A DNA stretch of 64,000 nucleotides, from the NCBI GenBank assembly GCA_022579005.1, contig MU401583.1:44800-108799 (forward strand), in the 5' to 3' direction. Positions within the stretch are counted from its first letter, which is position 1. Each line of letters starts with the position of its first letter. Made by a program: the position numbers and the translations under genes. The notes beneath the pieces were generated by a model. It made no database searches, was not told the origin of the DNA, and saw only the letters and a program-made list of their open reading frames with translations. The stretch comes from Poronia punctata (lineage: Eukaryota; Ascomycota; Sordariomycetes; Xylariales; Xylariaceae). Below are positions 1 through 11,038 of the stretch, piece by piece.

Positions 1-2
1 AC

Positions 3-3000
3 CTATACGTAGTCAACGAAATAAACTACCTAGCAAACCGGGGTTTCAAAGACTGCGAAACCAACTTTGAGAATCTTCTCATTTCGCACGGCGAACTGAT
101 CACACCAGGAGCAGTCATATCGTCGACTTCTTTCAAGGCCCTGTTCGAAGAACATTATGAACCGAGTCTGACACACTATGTATTCCTGACGCAGAACTTG
201 CGGGATATATGGGGTGAATACGACGTCTTGGTATCGCAAGGACAGGAAGTGGAAGAAGAGGAAGAGGAAGCATTGGAGCAACTCAAAGATACGGGCGATA
301 TGGGGATCTTGGCTTTGAATAAATTCGAACGGCTATTAGATAGGATTGGGGATTTGATTGTCGATGTCACGCCAAGAGTAGGAGTCTATGAGAATGAAGA
401 CTACGGCTGGTTAAAGAAGAAGTATGAGGATCTGGGCGAGAGACTGGGTGATCGTAGTGGTTTGTCTGGTCCTCCGAATTTGTCGAGTGTACGGCAGTGT
501 GTGGAAAACGCCATGGTCGTCGCGACAAGCAACAACAACAACACCAAGAAAAGAAAACAGCAGCAGCAGCAGCACGACAATGATAACCCGATAACTACTG
601 CGAAGAAGGCGAAGAAGACCCCCTCGGCCAATTGGTGGGGCCCAAACAATTCCAAACTCGCATCTAACCCCCGCTTCGAGATGTTAGCCAAGGGATTCAA
701 AGCATATCTCGACTCACCCAAGCACGAGCCCGGTACGCGCGAGTATAAAGAAGATCTGGAGGATATGCTCAGCCAGTCTCTCGGCGCTCTAGGGCTTCCC
801 GATGATCTGGAAGTCTTGCGACTTTATCAGCAGGATTGGGATTTCCGCGATGTCGGTAGCGCGGCTAGAGCTCCGGCTTCTATCAATCCCGTCCTGGCAG
901 AAGATCAAGTGCGCACCGGGTGGGGAGCTTCTTTTGGCATTAATGAGATTAAGCAAAGGCTTGGTGGGGGTCTTGCACCTGATGAACTCCCGCGTCAACC
1001 AGGGGCTGGGGCTGAGGCTGTGGCGATGTCGGCTTCGCTCAATGCTCAAAGATCTTTAAGTGCGGACGAGAAACGATTCCGGCTTCGCGGCGGAACAGCT
1101 ATTGCGTCTGAAGGTCTTCATCTTCGTGATCCGGAAAAGCTCTGGGAACAACTTCTCGAAGACTCGCATTACCCGGACCGAGTGTTCTACGAACGGGTAC
1201 GAAGTGGACGACCACCCATGGTAGACGCAAGCCGGATGGGAAAGACGATTGGGAAATTCAAGCGAGTCATAGAATTGAAGCCCGACGAGAGATTATGGGA
1301 AAAGATCCAAACCGAAAAGAAACCGGAAACATTAAAGGCTTTGGCAGATAGACAGCTGGAGATCCTGAAAGACGAGCGAGAGAGCGCGATGGCGTTCATA
1401 TCAGAATGTGTCTTGCTTGACCAGCCGAAACTCAACGAGCCGAACGGGAAGAATAGGGAGAAATTCCGCTATGGCAAGTTGCGGAGCATGGATTTTGTCA
1501 GACCGGTGGCCAACGCGTTTGCTGCTAGGATGACGCAGGTTTGTCGTCTGGCTATCTTCCATAAGCTGTACAAGGCCGGGGAGACGAGTCTGAGACAGTT
1601 GTTGACGGAACATGTGACGAATCTGGATGTCTGGGACGCGCATGAGTCGGTATGGTTGGAGTGGGAGAATTGTCGGTGGTTCGAGCTTAGAAGCGAGAAT
1701 GAGCTGGCTGATCTCGAGGCTCGCTTCTTTGCCAGGGAGAAGCTGAGACAGGGTTGGCAGGATGAGAAGAAGAGGATCGAGGAGGTTATTGCTGTTGTTG
1801 AGGCGAAGCCCGGGGATTATACACTTGTGGATGGGGTGGTTACCACCGTCTCTGCCGTGCAAATCTCCTCTGGTGCGCTGGAAACAACAACAAAACAGTC
1901 CTTACCCGAAGTAGTCGAAATTGATGATGATGATGATGATGACGACGACAACGCAATGGATATCGACACAAACACCAACAAACTCGTACAAAAACGCCTA
2001 GAACTCTACAAAGACGAAGACAAAAAAGAGCTCGGATTCAAGCGCGCCGTCGCAGCCAAAGTCCTAGAATTCTACCAACAACAACGCGGACTCTACGCCA
2101 CGAAACTGCGCGAAGTCATCACGAAAAACAACTACCTCGACCCGAAAGACAGGGGTAACCAGTCGTTCCTGACGCGCAACAGCTGGGACATTATGGCTAA
2201 GCAACAAGTCCTTTGGTCCCTCGACACCGAGATCCACAACATGAAGCGGTCCATGGACCCCGATGCCGAGAACACGCACGGTAGGGGCGCCACACACAGG
2301 TGGGAGCTTCCCGAGAGTGAGGCTTTCCAGACATATGTGAGGTTCCCTCCGCCACCGTCCAAGTTGCCTCTTGGCGTCACTAGTCTTTCTCCTGGCCCCA
2401 TGCTGGGTGAACATCCTAGACCGGCGCATCCCCGTGTGCTTGTTGGTGTTGGGCCGCAGTTTGGAGAGCGGAGTTTTCGAGAGGAAGAAGGACAAGGTCT
2501 TGCTAAGCCTGCTTCCAAGGCCATCGGGTCTGGTCCAAAGCCCGGGGAGAAGTCTGGCGTAGAACAGAGAGATAGAGATAGGGGTGGTCCCAAACCTGGT
2601 CCTGAATCCGGATCTGAGGGTCCGCAGACATTGAAAGCAAGAGACCAAAGCACGCCACTGACCAAGGGGTTTTCCATCAGCACTGCCGCCACCGCCGCTG
2701 TTCCCACCCCCACCCCCACCGCACATGCGGCACATGCCAAAGTCCCATTACAGCCTCCATCATCAACCAAAGCCGGCGCAGACATCCCCCTCCAAATAGA
2801 CGACATACCCCGAGACTGGGAATCCCTGATGCAACTCCACCGCGACACATGGCAACAAAAGAAACCCACAGGAACCGCCCTCCTATCATGGGACGACTGG
2901 GCCGAAGCAGTCTACCTCGCCGCCCTCCACAGCACTCGCGGTATAAGATTCGTATTCCCCTCTGACAGTCCCTTCAAGGGCTCAGACGAGGACATCCGTC

Positions 3001-4733
3001 GACACATCTACAACTTGTACGAGGACACATTCCCCGACCCATACGGCCACAACACCATGTACTGGCGTGAACGCGAGCATTTGAGACACGATATCCTCGA
3101 AGATCTAGTCGAGGAGATCAACCACGCTTTAATCGGCCAGGGAAAAACAGACAAATTGTTCGAGGCGGTATACCCGCCCATACAGGATGTCGGGCACGTA
3201 AACCCCATCACCAAGGGATCGGCGAACCAGAATGAAGCCGTGGAGAGATTGAGAGAAGCGAATGCCCACATCAAGAATCTCCTCCTCCTCGACGACAAAA
3301 TTGGCCGTGAAGAGCGGGAGACGTTGTTGACGCATAAGGGTTATTACGAGGCATTACTCGACGAGGGGATGAGGTTGCAAGCAAGCGCTACATATGAACA
3401 GGAGAAGCAAAAGCGCAAGATTCAACCAGAAAGACAAGAAAAAGAAAAACAACAACAAGCAACAACAATAACAACAACCACCGTCCAAGATCATACCCCC
3501 GAACTGGCCACATACAGAAAACTAATCGCCGACCTCACCAAAGAAGTCCAACAAAGCGGCCCCATAGCCCAACGCATGACAGAAGGCGCCAAGCGTCTCT
3601 CGGGTGTGACGCGTAAGTTCGGCACCGAGCAGGCGAAACGAGAAGCAACTCTGGCCGTGACCGAAGCGAAACAAGCCACCCATCGCTATCTCACAGCGAA
3701 GAACACGCTGGAAGTCGCGCGAGCCGGCCTAGACGAGTGGACGAGGACAGGTCGGAACCCGTCCCCGTCTCAAGATATGCTGGTACGGCAATACGAATCC
3801 CTAGCCGACTACGAGACGTGGAAGGACAGTCGGACATGGCCCAGCACGACAACCGAAGAAGACCAGCATCGAACATGGATCGTCGAGATCTCCAACCTAG
3901 CGCACAACCTGGCCAAATCCGCAGGACAGAATAATAATAATAATATCACCGGTCCGGACCACTGGTTCAAGATGCAATATCTCTTCTGGGACGAATCCAC
4001 GGGAAATACCCTCGAGAAGCGCCGCCAGTCATTCCTATACACCGTAGCCAAAAGATTCAACCTTGCCAACCTCATCCCTATGCCTCCCCTTTTACCATCA
4101 CCAAAGGAGAACGAAGAACCAGAAGAAGAAGAACAATCTTTGACGGCAGAGGAAATACTAGGTAAACCCCTATCTCTCCGAAGAGGTCTACCACCACCTC
4201 CATCCCCCACAAAACCATCACCATCATCATCATCCCCACTCTTCGGTAAACGTCCGGGGGGAAGTAGTAGTAGTACGTACTCGACATCACCCATCACACC
4301 TCTATTCAAGAAAACGCCACTATTCCAGAAAAAGTCCATTTTCGACAACAACACCAACAACAACAAACCACCACCACTACTACACCCAGATAGTCCCGCA
4401 CCGGCACCTAAACACGAACCATCTTTATCGAAACATAATATCCCCCCTCTCCTATCACCCCCCTTTTCCTTTTCCGGGAAATCCGTCCGTTTCGCCAAGA
4501 CTGCCGTGGCCATGGCTGCTGCTGGGTCGCGGTCCCACTCCCACTCCCACTCCCACACAGAAGATGATAATAAGGATGCATGGCCCCTTCTCAAAGACGA
4601 GATCCTCGCGACGACGAATGCCATTTTCGCCCACGAGGTTCTGAGGCAGAGGCCTGGCACTTCGGTGGGCGATTCTTCCGGTCAGCATGGATGGCCGGCG
4701 CCGGTGCAGGGTGACCAGGGGATGGAACTGTGA
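3..4733 (+). CDS. very large low-complexity protein, 5' end outside window
   Basis: I do not recognise this gene. The frame is open from the first bases of the window, with no ATG needed at the edge, so the N-terminus lies upstream; 1576 residues are visible before the TGA at 4731-4733. The protein is highly charged and probably largely disordered. It has an acidic run (VEEEEEEALEQ) near the visible start, a poly-Q stretch encoded near 557-574, a poly-Asp run near 1921-1950, Ser/Pro/Lys-rich segments near 4190-4270 and a His-Ser alternation near 4530-4556. Regions around 660-1870 and 2810-4080 look more ordered, rich in Trp, Glu and Lys with predicted helix. No catalytic motif or known domain is evident. 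The sequence shows no intron. A nuclear or cytoskeletal scaffold is possible but is only a guess. Confidence 0.8.
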   Translation, partial: LYVVNEINYLANRGFKDCETNFENLLISHGELITPGAVISSTSFKALFEEHYEPSLTHYVFLTQNLRDIWGEYDVLVSQGQEVEEEEEEALEQLKDTGDMGILALNKFERLLDRIGDLIVDVTPRVGVYENEDYGWLKKKYEDLGERLGDRSGLSGPPNLSSVRQCVENAMVVATSNNNNTKKRKQQQQQHDNDNPITTAKKAKKTPSANWWGPNNSKLASNPRFEMLAKGFKAYLDSPKHEPGTREYKEDLEDMLSQSLGALGLPDDLEVLRLYQQDWDFRDVGSAARAPASINPVLAEDQVRTGWGASFGINEIKQRLGGGLAPDELPRQPGAGAEAVAMSASLNAQRSLSADEKRFRLRGGTAIASEGLHLRDPEKLWEQLLEDSHYPDRVFYERVRSGRPPMVDASRMGKTIGKFKRVIELKPDERLWEKIQTEKKPETLKALADRQLEILKDERESAMAFISECVLLDQPKLNEPNGKNREKFRYGKLRSMDFVRPVANAFAARMTQVCRLAIFHKLYKAGETSLRQLLTEHVTNLDVWDAHESVWLEWENCRWFELRSENELADLEARFFAREKLRQGWQDEKKRIEEVIAVVEAKPGDYTLVDGVVTTVSAVQISSGALETTTKQSLPEVVEIDDDDDDDDDNAMDIDTNTNKLVQKRLELYKDEDKKELGFKRAVAAKVLEFYQQQRGLYATKLREVITKNNYLDPKDRGNQSFLTRNSWDIMAKQQVLWSLDTEIHNMKRSMDPDAENTHGRGATHRWELPESEAFQTYVRFPPPPSKLPLGVTSLSPGPMLGEHPRPAHPRVLVGVGPQFGERSFREEEGQGLAKPASKAIGSGPKPGEKSGVEQRDRDRGGPKPGPESGSEGPQTLKARDQSTPLTKGFSISTAATAAVPTPTPTAHAAHAKVPLQPPSSTKAGADIPLQIDDIPRDWESLMQLHRDTWQQKKPTGTALLSWDDWAEAVYLAALHSTRGIRFVFPSDSPFKGSDEDIRRHIYNLYEDTFPDPYGHNTMYWREREHLRHDILEDLVEEINHALIGQGKTDKLFEAVYPPIQDVGHVNPITKGSANQNEAVERLREANAHIKNLLLLDDKIGREERETLLTHKGYYEALLDEGMRLQASATYEQEKQKRKIQPERQEKEKQQQATTITTTTVQDHTPELATYRKLIADLTKEVQQSGPIAQRMTEGAKRLSGVTRKFGTEQAKREATLAVTEAKQATHRYLTAKNTLEVARAGLDEWTRTGRNPSPSQDMLVRQYESLADYETWKDSRTWPSTTTEEDQHRTWIVEISNLAHNLAKSAGQNNNNNITGPDHWFKMQYLFWDESTGNTLEKRRQSFLYTVAKRFNLANLIPMPPLLPSPKENEEPEEEEQSLTAEEILGKPLSLRRGLPPPPSPTKPSPSSSSPLFGKRPGGSSSSTYSTSPITPLFKKTPLFQKKSIFDNNTNNNKPPPLLHPDSPAPAPKHEPSLSKHNIPPLLSPPFSFSGKSVRFAKTAVAMAAAGSRSHSHSHSHTEDDNKDAWPLLKDEILATTNAIFAHEVLRQRPGTSVGDSSGQHGWPAPVQGDQGMEL

Positions 4734-5462
4734 TTAGGTACCTATTCAGTCCATGTGTTTTCTTTTTTGATAATGCGAGGTGTACGATTAGCAGTTGGAT
4801 AGACTTGGGGGACTTTTTTTTTTCTCGTTCTTTTGCTTGATTGACATTTTAGCTTTGAGACGGGGATAAACAGATAGAAGGGGGGAACTGAAGGAGATGT
4901 AGAGGGGGAGGGGAGCCAACAAAGGTCCCTCGTCTTCCCATCCTTACTTAAATTGATTGGTTTTAGCTACGACTTGATATATTTTCTACACATTGCCGTA
5001 GAAGAGAAATTTGTGGAAATAGATCTTATTCCCTTTGTGTCTGATATCAAACATCGGGCTACCAATGATACTTTCTCAAATACTGTTCCGCAGACCTCGA
5101 ACCCGATTGCCCGTGATGAATGCAAAAAGGCTTTTTTTGCTGTGCTCACAACCGATTTCAGGAAATCAGGGCACATGTTGCGCTGTCATTGTAACAAAGC
5201 ACCGTGTAGCTTTCATAATCTTATCAAACGCCGATTCCCCGCAACTCCATGGCTCCAGCCGACTCGATATCCATCCCCGAAAACGAACAAGATTCCTACC
5301 AATTCACTCCAACACTTACGACAAAGCAACACGCACTGCGGAACAGCCACATGTCAACATCGTCGGCGACATGAGGTTATATCTTTTGGTGGTAGTTTCC
5401 ACACACAGCCGTCAGACGTTGCTTGCTTATAACTCGAAGGAGAGCCGCCTGCGCTCACCGCC
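4734..5462. other. intergenic, convergent 3' ends
   Basis: This is the space between the stop of the large protein and the stop of PPG1 on the other strand. It is T-rich just after 4800 and has a purine-rich patch at 4880-4915, as expected for 3' untranslated DNA. A 41-codon ATG frame at 5249-5374 is the only coding-like feature and is listed among the rejected items. Confidence 0.5.
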
Positions 5463-6903
5463 TCACAGGAAATAATCTGCGACAGGTTTCTTAGCCGGCA
5501 TGCCCCGAGAATCCTGCGGTGCGGCTTGGAAGACACGGTATCTTCTTGCCGGTCCCCGTTTGGCAATCTCGTCGTTGGCAAGGAGAACTCCCCGACCGGC
5601 TCCCCCATCGCTTCGCCCGACATCGCCATTGCTGCGCGCAAAGAACCCCTGTCCACCGGCGTCCTCTGACAGTTCAAGCACAGCCGCGACGTTGCCGCAG
5701 CGGTAACAGTAGTTGGGTGCCGACCAGACTGTAACAATACTGGCGTCGAACATTTCCTTAAAACCTTCCATCACAAGTTGATGAGCCCGTGCAATGAGCG
5801 ACAGGTCGTTTCTATGGTTGAAGACCTTGACAATATCCGCTCCAAACAAGAAACCGGCCCCTCGTGGTGACAGTCCCCAACCGTCGATTTCGTCCGGATC
5901 CGACCATAGGAGGTCACACATAGCGCCTTCATGGGGCACCTCCTGTTTTCGGTCCAGAAGTCGGATCTTATCCACCGTGTCGATCAAGGGCGAGAGGCCG
6001 CCATGGACACAGAGCACGGAACCCGTCGGATTGCCGACTGTGCCGCCGCTCGACCCCGAGGCACCGGAGCCAGGTGGGCCCGTGCGTTCTGTCTTGCCGT
6101 TAGGACTTCCGGCCTCGCTGCCGTTGGCCTTTTGGTACCTAGGAAACTGACTGATGATGTCCCCGTCCGCATTACAGACTTCGATCTCGACGTCATCGCG
6201 GCTGTTCGTCTCCTCGGATGCTTCTAGTGAGTTCGACGCCCCCAGCACTATGGCCCCAAGCGCCAGATAGTCAAAGACGTCGCAACAATACCGCCAAACG
6301 TTTGCACTGCCGTACTTCCGAAGACATTCATCGTAGAATCCATAAACGGTCGTGATCTGACGTGACTCGTGGTTGCCACGTATTAGAGTCATACGGTCGG
6401 GGTATCGAACTTTGAGACATAAGAGGAGAAGGAACGATTCGAGGGAATAGAATCCACGGTCGACAAAGTCGCCTAAACTCCCATCAATGAATTAGCGCTT
6501 CCCATGTAAGTTTCGAAGGGGTCTAGACCAAGTGTGTGCATGTGTGCGTCATACCCATGAATAGATAGTTTGTGTCCGGGGGGTCACCTCCCACGCGGAA
6601 GAGTTCCATCAGATCGTGAAATTGGCCATGGATATCGCCACATATCTAATACCTACGTCAACATAGAGCTCCACCGCCGGCATAAACCACGTTGGGAAAC
6701 TTACTGTCACGGGGGCTGTGACCGTTACCACATTGGCCTCCTCTATCAACAGTTCGCGGGCTTTGTGGCATACTTCCCGGACTTGGGCTTCGGGAATCGG
6801 TCGGCAGGCCCTCAGTTGGGCAATCGCTCTGAGGAAATTAGATGTTAGCAAGAGCCCTGGAAACGTTACAGAGGATGCGCGCATACTTATCGAGGTCGCT
6901 CAT
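5463..6903 (-). CDS. PPG1: PP2A-like serine/threonine phosphatase PPG1
   Basis: Catalytic subunit of the PP2A/PP4/PP6-related phosphatase family, dephosphorylating Ser/Thr in the cytosol; PPG1 homologues act in glycogen metabolism, the STRIPAK-like complex and morphogenesis. Four exons: 6903-6887, 6828-6705, 6645-6555 and 6472-5463, with introns of 58, 59 and 82 bp, giving 413 residues from [17 protein letters not shown]. All phosphoesterase motifs are present: GDIHGQF, GDFVDRG, GNHES, the HGG loop and [11 protein letters not shown]; the C-terminus ends DYFL, the methylatable PP2A-type tail. Odd feature: about 74 residues (roughly 155-228), Gly/Ser/Asp-rich, are inserted between the GAIVL strand and VLCVHGG, where PP2A proper has only a short loop. 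The assignment to PPG1 rather than PP4 or PP6 rests on overall resemblance and tail. Confidence 0.9.
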
Positions 6904-8445
6904 CTCTGTGGCAATGACGATGTTCCGTTGGTCGGCACCGACGTACAAGCAAGGGACGAGCGCAAAAGACAACAGAGTGCCCTTATTGGTACAACAGGTA
7001 TCTTAAAACATAGTTTCTCGATCTAGAATCTAGGATCTCTATAATTGAAGCTGATCTGGGTAGAAAATATGCTACCACTAGAAACGCGTAACCGTTGTCG
7101 CGTGATGGCGTACAGCAAATGAATGGACCGATCGCCTATGAGATAGGGTGGAAGACTGAAGTGGGATGCTTTAAAGTCGGGTTTATGCAGCTGGTTATGG
7201 CGGTCAATTTCTTGGTAGGATTCAGCCGCTCAAGTACCTACACCTGAGCGACAGCTAATGTAGTAAAGACCCTGTAAACGGGGATAATGCATACCGGTCT
7301 TCGGGTATAAGATACTTACGCATCGTATGCCGGGCCTAAAGCTGTACGAGTAGGTAAGCTGCATTCCTCTACCTATCTCTGCCCCACACCGTTTCCCTGC
7401 AACTGCAGCCCGTTAAATCCGTCTTTTACAACTTTAAGCTTGGCAATATCATGCCAAAAGTACGACGGGACATTTTACATACGATTTTTCATGTATTGAA
7501 AATATCCTCGGAAGAGAGAGCTTAGAGAAGTAGGCATACGATTTCCAAGGAAGATAAAACACAACAATCTAACCTAGGTAGGTAATCCCTAACCAAAAGC
7601 ACAAGTAATTATGTTGTTGTTGGCGGCCGGCCCGTTGCATGTACATATGTAGAAGTGCTCCATCACAACTCTCCAGCTGATGAGAGAACCGAGAGATGTA
7701 TCTCTCCTATCTAATGAGGGGACCAAAAAATCCAAGCTGTTGTCGTGTTTATGAGCTGTCCAGCAGTTCCCAAAACTAACTGTACGTTTAGGTATCATGG
7801 TCCTGGACTGGCAAAGGAAACATTTGTAACCATTTAATAACGGCGCTTTCATTCTAGACTATACTAATTAATTTTTTTGATTGAATATGAGGCACATGTG
7901 TATAAGGTAATTACGTACCTTATACGAGATAGACGTAGAGATCCCCGCGTTCAAGCCGTAGGGAACTTCAAAAATTACGTGCTCAACGCCGCATCGCCGT
8001 CAAGAACAATAAATTAACTGAACACGCTAGTCCCTATACAGCTAGATCTAATAAACCGGGTATACCTCGGCCATGTAGCTTCCAGTAATCGACTTTCAAG
8101 AACTTGAAGCTGTATCCATACCTCCAATTGACAATTGTTACATCGAAAGTACCTCAAGCAGTTGCAACTTACAACAATACTAGGATCGCAAAACACCAAC
8201 TCCAAAGTCTGGCCCGAATCAAATGCCATGACGCGGCCACGGACAAATATACCTTAAAAAGTACGTTAGATCCTACCCCCCCGACACAATTGCAACTAAC
8301 AAAGACTCCCCCCAAAGCTTCACTTCCTCCTTAACCTACCTACCCACCCACCGAACTCAACTCTCTCTCTCTCTCCGGCGCGTCCGTCCGTCTGCGCCGG
8401 AAAGAGAGGAAAAAAAACAAAAAGGGGCCGGGACGAAAGACAAAA
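6904..8445. other. intergenic, divergent promoters
   Basis: About 1.5 kb separates the starts of PPG1 (-) and the small gene at 8446 (+). I see no conserved reading frame. It contains scattered TACCTAGGTA-like motifs and, at 8362-8375, a CT-dinucleotide run just upstream of the plus-strand gene, typical of fungal core promoters. Confidence 0.5.
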
Positions 8446-8874
8446 ATGCCACCACATCTACACCCCCGCTCGCGAATGACCTCTTCGCTATTCGCTACGA
8501 CCGTGGCCGCAAGCTTCCTCGTCGTCGGTCTACCACATCTCTTACCGTGTCCCGCCCCCCGAGTAGCTTACGCCGATGCGGGCGCTGTCGGCCCCGACGG
8601 GAATAGGAAACGAGTCAGACGGAGATCGCCGCAGGAGACGACGCAGGTGAAGGACGGTATTGCCCAGTTCGAGGAAGGGAGTCAGGACCACGGAAGAAAA
8701 GGAAAGGAACCGTTAACGGGGGCTACTACCAGCACGGCGCCCAGAGGGAAGAGGGAATGTCCCGTTCCTAAACCAGGAGGGGTCATTGGAGAGTTGATGG
8801 GATTTAAAAAGGAAGGGCAAGACCAAGAAGCAGACAACGGTAATAGGAAAGGAACAATAAATGATACTCGGTAA
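8446..8874 (+). CDS. small membrane-anchored fungal protein
   Basis: I do not recognise a named family. The 142-residue frame starts at an ATG in good context (CAAAAATGCC) and follows a CT-rich tract at 8362-8375; a second Met at residue 11 (8476) could also be the start. The N-terminus carries one hydrophobic segment (roughly residues 12-35, SLFATTVAASFLVVGLPHLL) that would serve as a signal anchor or mitochondrial presequence with membrane span. It is followed by the motif CPAPRVAYADAG, a basic patch (RKRVRRRS) and a C-terminal CPVPKPGGVIGELMGF. The two Cys-Pro motifs look like conserved islands in an otherwise disordered protein, which argues for a real gene. Location and function are unknown. 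Confidence 0.6.
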   Translation: MPPHLHPRSRMTSSLFATTVAASFLVVGLPHLLPCPAPRVAYADAGAVGPDGNRKRVRRRSPQETTQVKDGIAQFEEGSQDHGRKGKEPLTGATTSTAPRGKRECPVPKPGGVIGELMGFKKEGQDQEADNGNRKGTINDTR

Positions 8875-9629
8875 CATGCGTTGCATTGGGCTTCCATGAG
8901 CGCAACTGCGCTTTGCCGCATGCCCATGTATGGCTAGCATGTACAACGTAAATGTATCCACTAGCCGATATAGCTTGCTACGGAGGCCGTGGACATCTGA
9001 CCTCGATTATATTAGGAGACCTCGGAATTGCTGCCTGGGAAGAGAAGCACTGACGACCAAATATATTGCCAACAGAGTTGCTGAATTAAGTACATTGGTC
9101 CGACACATCCTGTTCGCCTGACCGAGAAGTAGAATCATTTAATCGCGACACTCGTACCTGAACTTTCGCCGAGATATGGCAATATTAAACATTCCTTTTT
9201 TGGCCCTGGTATACTAAACGCGCAGCGCCCCTCCATGCCAGAACTCCTATAACACCTGTTCGTTTTCCGCATTCCTCCTGCCCAATATATAAAAACATGC
9301 AATCGTCCGGACATCATCGTGAAAAAAGAAACAGGGTCACCTATAAGCCTGTTCGTACGCAAACATGTAACCGTCTTATGAGCTTGTCGACCAGTCCAAG
9401 TCATTTTAGGGCTGTTAAACACTAGAGGGAAGGGGGAAGGGGCCGCTGCCTAGCGTTTGCCAGGTATGAGCCCCATTAAGTATAGATGGTGGGCATTATG
9501 AGAACTCGGCCAGCCCTGGCCAAGACGACGGTATGGAAGTTTATTGCCGAGGGAGTGTCAGCCGATCGGGCGCGTCGTACACCAACCCATCAGGCCGCAT
9601 GTGGGCGTAAACCGTGAACCTCGCACAGA
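8875..9629. other. intergenic
   Basis: This is the convergent space between the small gene (+) and the GATA factor (-). Open frames here are short and show no family resemblance. Nothing else noted. Confidence 0.5.
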
Positions 9630-10661
9630 CTAAGAGTCCGCCTGCAGGGCGACAAGTTGCGCCGCTTCATCCATGTGGTCCTCGTGTTCGCGTTCCTCAA
9701 GCTTTAACCGTTTGGGTGCAGGCTCTTCTGTCTCTGAGTCCTGAATCTTTCTCTTTAGCTCTTGCAATTCCTGTTCCATCTCATCGAGCCTTCTCTTGAG
9801 AATATTTTCTCGTCGATGGCTATCATCCAATTGCCGCTGAATCTCTTCGCGGAGAGCACGCTCAGTGGCAGCATCCTTGGCTGCCATCTCAGCGGAATGG
9901 CGATAATTGTCGGCAGCCTGGTTGTCTTGTTCTAGTTGTTGCAGTCGCCCTCGATACAACTCATTAATAAGATCTAACTCGCTGACTCGCGTCTTAAGAC
10001 TCGAGTTGGCAGCTATGAGTTGCTCATGTGTTTCCGGCGCATCGAGGGGCTGCTGGTCGCCGTTCGGAGGGGATGAGGCGTGGCCCGGGGAGCCCCCATT
10101 GATGGTGTAGGGTAGGCCGTCGTGCGAGAAATGATCCATCGTCGGGAATGTTGTGAGGTTTGGATCGTAAACGTTTGGAGTGGCGGTCCGAGAAATGGGA
10201 GAGTTGCTGGTGACATGACCGTTGGGGTTCTTCTGTTGTGATGCTCGAACCGCAGCAAGTGCGGCAGCTGTGGCGGCCGCATTGGCAGCATCATGGCTCT
10301 GGAAGTTACCATTATGGTGGACATTGGTGGAAGCGTTTTGCTACGCGGAGGTTAGAAATACAGTAGGAAGGTGCCATGGCCCTATAGGATCACTGACCTT
10401 CTTCTTTTGTAGATCAGGCCGCATTGTCTTGACGCGGTTGCGACTCTTGATCACGTCGGTTTTCAGCGACGAGGGTCGCGGCCGGCCGTGCAGCTTGAGG
10501 AACAAGCCGCAGGCATTGCACAGGACCGCGCCCATTTCGTCGCGACGCCATAGCGGCGTAGTAGAAGTACTACAGTTATGGCACGTCGGCTTTGGGGGAG
10601 TATAATCGTTAGTATTGTAGCTAGCCGGAAGTGCTGCCGAAGCAGCGGGATGCGACGCCAT
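9630..10661 (-). CDS. GATA transcription factor with C-terminal coiled coil (AreB/ASD-4 type)
   Basis: Nuclear DNA-binding regulator of the fungal GATA family. Two exons, 10661-10398 and 10340-9630, joined over a 57-bp intron (donor GTCAGT, acceptor GCGTAG), give 324 residues. One zinc finger of the form CX2CX17CX2C spans residues 27-51 (C27, C30, C48, C51), with [11 protein letters not shown] and LCNACGL as in AreA-class fingers, followed by the basic tail [21 protein letters not shown]. The C-terminal third (about 225-310) is a long heptad coiled coil rich in Leu, Glu and Gln. One N-terminal finger plus a C-terminal coiled coil is the architecture of Aspergillus AreB and Neurospora ASD-4, which counteract AreA in nitrogen control and affect development. 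I start at the ATG at 10661; AreB genes can use alternative upstream starts, so an extra 5' exon is possible. Confidence 0.9.
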
Positions 10662-11038
10662 CACTTGACGGTGGGTAAATGATTGCGGGCAGGATAAGAG
10701 GCGATACGTCTTTTATTGGGGACGAGTTGGGTGATACGATTGTTGATAGTGTTGATTAGATATGATAAAAATTTGGGAGGTGGGCACTGAAGCAGTAGGA
10801 GAACGGGGTCGCTGCCCCACCCTGTTGCATTGAACAGGCGTTGCTGATAAGGACAAAAAGTAAGGAAAGTGCTCATTGGTTAACTACCGCGAGCAATCTG
10901 TTTAAGTAGACTCTACCTAGCGTCGAAGACAACCTAGCAAGCAGGCGATGCCTGTTTGTATTATCTTTCGGAATCTGAACAGAAGACTCTGTAAGAGAGG
11001 CCGGAAGTCACGGCGCAGGCATATCTCCACCTGGCTAT

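Noticed and set aside
5249..5374. A 41-codon ATG frame (MAPADSISIPENEQDSYQF...) downstream of PPG1
   Set aside because: The composition is protein-like but it is very short, has no donor site leading to another exon, and I recognise no family. It could be the head of a lost gene.
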